DNA of 64,000 bases from Morganella morganii_D (GTDB lineage: Bacteria > Pseudomonadota > Gammaproteobacteria > Enterobacterales > Enterobacteriaceae): NCBI GenBank assembly GCA_044772875.1, contig CP173058.1:744001-808000 (forward strand), given 5' to 3'. The notes below the pieces were generated by a model that ran no database searches, was not told the origin of the DNA, and saw only the letters and a list, made by a program, of their open reading frames with translations. Positions 60,708-64,000 of the stretch are shown here, one piece after another; the first letter of the stretch is position 1, and each line of letters begins with the position of its first letter. The translations under genes were made by a program, and so were the position numbers.

Positions 60708-61448
60708 TTGATATATCCTGTTGATTTACATGCCCACACGGTTGCCAGTACTCATGCTTACAGTACCGTCCGTGAATATTTTACTGAGGCGGCGGAAAAA
60801 GGGATCACACTGTTTGCGATCACCGACCACGGCCCGGAAATGGCGGACGGACCGCATCCGTGGCATTTCGCTAATATGCCGGTTCTGCCGCGTATGATTA
60901 ACGGTGCGGGGCTGCTGTACGGCATTGAGGCCAACATTAAAAACCAGTCCGGAGAAACTGACTGCACGGATAAAATGGCGCAGCAACTGGATATTATCCT
61001 CGCCGGTTTTCACGAACCGGTTTTGCAGCCGCAGGGACAGACTGCCAATACTGAAGCGATGATCGCCACTATCCGCAGCGGAAAAGTGCAGATTATCACC
61101 CATCCCGGAAACCCGAAATATCCGCTGGATATTCAGGCGGTGGTGCAGGCGGCAAAAGAGTGTAATGTGGCGCTGGAGATGAATAACTCTTCGTTTCTGC
61201 ATTCACGGGCGGGCAGTGAGAAAAACTGCCGTGCGATTGCTGAAGCGGTGCGTGATCACGGGGGCTGGATTTCGCTGGGGTCTGATTCCCACTATGCCGG
61301 TTATCTGGGAAATTTTGAACGGGTGGTCACTATGCTGCGTGAGATTGAGTTTCCTGAGGCGCGGATCCTGAATGTCACCCCGCGCCGGGTACTGGATTTC
61401 CTGGAATCACACGGGCGCCCGCCGATTACGGAATTTGCCGGACTCTGA
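60708..61448 (+). CDS. ycdX: YcdX-like PHP-domain phosphatase
   Basis: The start is a TTG at 60708 (LIYPVDLHAHTVASTHAYST), 7 bases after AAGGAG; this gives 246 residues against 245 in E. coli YcdX and the same N-terminus. PHP metal ligands are in place: DLHAHT, ITDHGPEM, a Glu in GIEANIKN, IITHPGNPKY, NNSSFLHSR and SLGSDSHYAG. The family binds three zinc ions and has phosphatase activity in vitro. A strong bidirectional terminator follows. Confidence 0.95.
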   Translation: MIYPVDLHAHTVASTHAYSTVREYFTEAAEKGITLFAITDHGPEMADGPHPWHFANMPVLPRMINGAGLLYGIEANIKNQSGETDCTDKMAQQLDIILAGFHEPVLQPQGQTANTEAMIATIRSGKVQIITHPGNPKYPLDIQAVVQAAKECNVALEMNNSSFLHSRAGSEKNCRAIAEAVRDHGGWISLGSDSHYAGYLGNFERVVTMLREIEFPEARILNVTPRRVLDFLESHGRPPITEFAGL

Positions 61449-61451
61449 AAA

Positions 61452-61474
61452 AATGCCCCGCAATGCGGGGCATT
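61452..61474. terminator. Bidirectional terminator after ycdX
   Basis: AATGCCCCGCA and TGCGGGGCATT form a near-perfect hairpin with A-rich and T-rich flanks. It serves ycdX and the converging creatininase-family gene. Confidence 0.88.
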
Positions 61475-61481
61475 TCATTGC

Positions 61482-62261
61482 TTACTTAGCACGCAAATCA
61501 TAATTCCAGTTGGTTTTTTCCAGCGCCTCAATACTTTCCACAACCAGGCCGGTCAGCGCATCCAGCATTTTTTCGCCTTTTTCAATGCTGGCGTAAGTCG
61601 GGTCGCCGGTGGCACCTGTCACGGAAACCTCGGTGATATCCCACATAATCTGTATATTATCGCCGTGACGGATACTGTCTTCCGGCATCTGGCGTACCGC
61701 TTTACTCAGGTCGCACAAATCAGGACATACGGCGGCGGTAATGGAGGACTCCCCTTCACCGCCGTGTCCCAGCCCGTTCCATTCACGGAAGAAATTCTCC
61801 CCGAGACGGTTGCCGAGTACTGACCACCAGGCCGGGAGGAAAGCAAAGACCACATCTTTATGACGCGCTTTGACATTCCGCTGCGCGATATCCAGCGACG
61901 GAATGTTTCCGTCGTGACCATTGAAAACAAAGATATGTTTGATGCCGTACTGAATCAGGCTTTCAAACATATCTTCCGCAATCGCAATCACCGTTTCGAA
62001 GCGGATATTAATCGCCATCGGTGTGCCGTTATAGTGTGCTGAGGTGCCGAACGGCACGCCCGGCACCACAATCGTACGGGAGAGACGCTGTGCTGCCCGG
62101 CGGGCTACGGCTTCCGGCACAAACAGATCCGGGCCGAGCGGCAGGTGCGGGCCGTGGCTCTCGCAACTGCCGAAAACCGTAATGGCACTGTCAATTTCGC
62201 CCTTATCGAACCGGTTTTTCAGTTCTTCGGTGGTGAATTCATTCAGATAGACTTTTTTCAT
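61482..62261 (-). CDS. Creatininase-family amidohydrolase
   Basis: The 259-residue protein has the creatininase metal site: GSCESHGPHLPLGPDLFVPE (Glu34, His36, Asp45), FNGHDGN and GLGHGGEGESS. Family members hydrolyse cyclic amides such as creatinine or take part in cofactor and pyrimidine-breakdown pathways, so the substrate is not fixed. The start overlaps the stop of the upstream NCS1 permease, suggesting that the permease imports its substrate or a precursor. Confidence 0.9.
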   Translation of the reverse strand: MKKVYLNEFTTEELKNRFDKGEIDSAITVFGSCESHGPHLPLGPDLFVPEAVARRAAQRLSRTIVVPGVPFGTSAHYNGTPMAINIRFETVIAIAEDMFESLIQYGIKHIFVFNGHDGNIPSLDIAQRNVKARHKDVVFAFLPAWWSVLGNRLGENFFREWNGLGHGGEGESSITAAVCPDLCDLSKAVRQMPEDSIRHGDNIQIMWDITEVSVTGATGDPTYASIEKGEKMLDALTGLVVESIEALEKTNWNYDLRAK

Positions 62262-63667
62262 TATGATCTCCCTGTTGCCGGTGAGGTGGCTTTTACTGCC
62301 AGCAACGGATGCAATATCAGATAAATAATAACGGTAAGAACTAATGCCAGCAGTCCGGTCGGCCAGTCAGACAGAATATTGTTCAGTGCCATGACCAGAC
62401 CTGAGGTCATTCCGGCCAGCGCACTGATCACCCCGGCATAATTGTATTTCGGCTGATGATTGATCTGCGTGATATCGTAACGGCATTTGCGGGTGATGTA
62501 GTAATCCGCCAGCAGCGGCCCGGCCAGCGGCGGTGCCATAATGCCGAGATAGTTAATAAAATCAGCAAAGAAGATCTGGTAAAAGCCGATAGCACCCAGC
62601 ACCGTACCGATAATCCCGGTGGTCAGAATCAGCACGTTTTTATTTACTTTTACACCCGCGGAATCCAGCACCGGGCCGGTATAGAGTGAATTACAGTAAA
62701 GTTCCGCGTCGTTGGTGGTCCACAGTGACAGGGTCCAGGTGATCACGCCGATCAGTGCCAGCAGGAAGCTCTTTTCAATCATCCAGGTAATGTAGTTCGG
62801 CATCCCGACTGTCATAGTGCCGATATAACCGACCACGTTGAGCAGCGGGTTAGTAAAGATAAAACAGGCTGCTGATCCCCAGAATACCGCAGAAATACTC
62901 TTATTAAAGCGGAACAGATCCACCCCCATCACCGCCCCGGCAATCCAGCTGCCGACGACCATGGTGATTGCGGTGGATAACATCAGTCCCTCATTGCGGT
63001 TAGAGTTTTCGATAAAGACCGATAATCCGCCGCCTTCCTGTAACATGGCATAGCCGGTGATAACAGCGATGATCATAATAATCGGTGACACCGGAATCGC
63101 GATAATTTCCAGTCCCTTCATGCCGTGCAATGAGGTATAAGTGAACAGCAGACCGGCGACGATACAGGAAAGAAAAACTTCGAGGGTGATCGGCACGCCG
63201 TTGTAGCCGTGCTCTGCCGGGTTAAAAACGATAATCCCGCTGGGATTCCCCAGGAATGTCCCCCAGATATCCCCGACCATGCCGGTGATCGCCGCAAACC
63301 AGCCGAGGGTCAGCAGCCCCATGGCAATCATCGGCAGATTAGCGCCGAAACGACCATAGGAAAAACGGCTGATCAGCGCCAGACTCAGCCCGGTGCGCTG
63401 CGCCATAATGCCGAGCAGCGAGGTGAGAATAAACAGCAGTCCCATACCAATGGCGATAGCCAGCAGTGCCATCGGAAATGACATCCCCGGTCCGCCGTTG
63501 GCGCCGGCCAGTGCGCCGCCGATAAATAACCCGGTTGCCACATAACCGAAACCTATCCAGACCAGCACCTGCTTCCAGGTCTCACGGCGGTGTGTCATCG
63601 GTATGGGCGTAAACATAAAATCATGGTCATGCGCCGGAGGCGCGGATGACGTCTCATGTTTGCTCAT
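62261..63667 (-). CDS. NCS1-family permease (cytosine permease-like)
   Basis: The 468-residue protein has twelve predicted membrane helices and NCS1 features: WIGFGYVATGLFIGGALAGA in helix 1, ISRFSYGRFGANLPMIAMG, ITWTLSLWTTNDAELYCNSL and LAGPLLADYYITRKCRYD. It resembles CodB-type nucleobase permeases, which are proton or sodium symporters for cytosine and related compounds. CAGGGGAAGC precedes the ATG. It is co-transcribed with the creatininase-family gene; no codA deaminase is present, so cytosine itself is not certain. Confidence 0.9.
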   Translation of the reverse strand: MSKHETSSAPPAHDHDFMFTPIPMTHRRETWKQVLVWIGFGYVATGLFIGGALAGANGGPGMSFPMALLAIAIGMGLLFILTSLLGIMAQRTGLSLALISRFSYGRFGANLPMIAMGLLTLGWFAAITGMVGDIWGTFLGNPSGIIVFNPAEHGYNGVPITLEVFLSCIVAGLLFTYTSLHGMKGLEIIAIPVSPIIMIIAVITGYAMLQEGGGLSVFIENSNRNEGLMLSTAITMVVGSWIAGAVMGVDLFRFNKSISAVFWGSAACFIFTNPLLNVVGYIGTMTVGMPNYITWMIEKSFLLALIGVITWTLSLWTTNDAELYCNSLYTGPVLDSAGVKVNKNVLILTTGIIGTVLGAIGFYQIFFADFINYLGIMAPPLAGPLLADYYITRKCRYDITQINHQPKYNYAGVISALAGMTSGLVMALNNILSDWPTGLLALVLTVIIYLILHPLLAVKATSPATGRS

Positions 63668-64000
63668 GGTGCTTCCCCTGTCTTGTGTGGTGTTGGCAAT
63701 TGCCGCTGAAAGTGTTTTTAAAATAAAAAGCCATACTCTTGTTATGATTTATTATTAGCCTGGTAAAGTAATTGTTTGCAACTAAATTAATGAAAATAAA
63801 AGGAAAAGAAAATTTAATATAACGGACAAGTTGGCGGTAAAAACGGGAAGGGAAATCATATAAACAGGGAAGAGAATAAAAAATCGACGAAAAGTACTGC
63901 CATCAGAAACGATGGCAGCAGGATATAAAATAACCGGGGTAGTGATTATTCCGGCAGCGGTACCATGCAGACGGCACTGCCGAAGCTGCCGTGACTGCAT
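63668..64000. other. Right-edge stretch, permease promoter region and possible partial gene end
   Basis: The first ~110 bp should hold the permease promoter. A minus-strand frame with a stop at 63946-63948 reads HGSFGSAVCMVPLPE back to the window edge and could be the last codons of another gene. A longer overlapping frame (63782-64000) looks non-coding. Too little is present to decide. Confidence 0.3.

Noticed and set aside
63782..64000. 72-codon minus-strand ORF at the right edge
   Set aside because: Low-complexity hydrophobic end in AT-rich DNA; a different frame with a stop at 63946 looks more like a genuine gene end.
1..64000. CRISPR arrays, insertion sequences, rRNA or intact tRNA genes
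   Set aside because: No regularly spaced repeats, transposase genes, or complete tRNA or rRNA sequences were seen on reading both strands.

Overview
The window is chromosomal DNA of a Morganellaceae-type enterobacterium. Morganella is the best guess, inferred from moderate GC content, E. coli-like operons (yjiM-yjiL, nifJ/ydbK, ycdX, yeaR-yoaG, hdeA), a Proteus-style MrpJ-like fimbrial regulator and a SpeC-type ornithine decarboxylase. No species-diagnostic RNA gene is present.

1-30.1 kb is a type VI secretion (T6SS) locus. A tightly overlapping minus-strand operon runs tssB-C-E-F-G-fha-J-K-L-clpV-regulator-vasI-tssA-tssM-vasL/tagA-like (19492 down to 1, last gene cut by the window edge). 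An AT-rich spacer of about 1.1 kb separates it from a plus-strand hcp-vgrG-effector-immunity-PAAR module. All 13 core Tss components are present. The effector has a VRR-Nuc-like nuclease motif and an adjacent DUF3396/TsiV-like immunity protein. Downstream lies recombination debris: a 43-codon truncated immunity copy, an orphan 75-codon ORF, three tandem paralogous lipoproteins and two copies of a small secreted-protein remnant. A gutted P4-like integrase and a tRNA-3'-end-like sequence mark the probable edge of an old island.

30.1-34.0 kb mixes small intact genes with decayed ones: hdeA, a DUF554 membrane protein, a GNAT protein and a yeaR-yoaG operon with a good NsrR-like operator, next to a frameshifted MerR gene and a frameshifted yjiG. 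The yoaG product appears to carry two DUF1869 units.

34.1-40.4 kb is a minus-strand chaperone-usher fimbrial operon: MrpJ-like regulator, major pilin, chaperone, usher, adhesin-like tip protein, minor pilin. Upstream is an AT-rich control region with an inverted repeat whose arms each hold a GATC site.

41-52.8 kb is ordinary accessory chromosome: AraC regulator, chemoreceptor, MerR regulator facing a truncated SDR gene, ornithine decarboxylase, two transporter/LysR divergent pairs, a VOC protein and FosA.

53-59.1 kb is an anaerobic redox block (yjiM, yjiL, DUF3343, nifJ) with an FNR-like site upstream. 59.2-64 kb holds a DUF5339 secreted protein, a HAD phosphatase, ycdX, and a creatininase-family/NCS1-permease pair. 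No rRNA, intact tRNA, CRISPR array or insertion sequence was seen.
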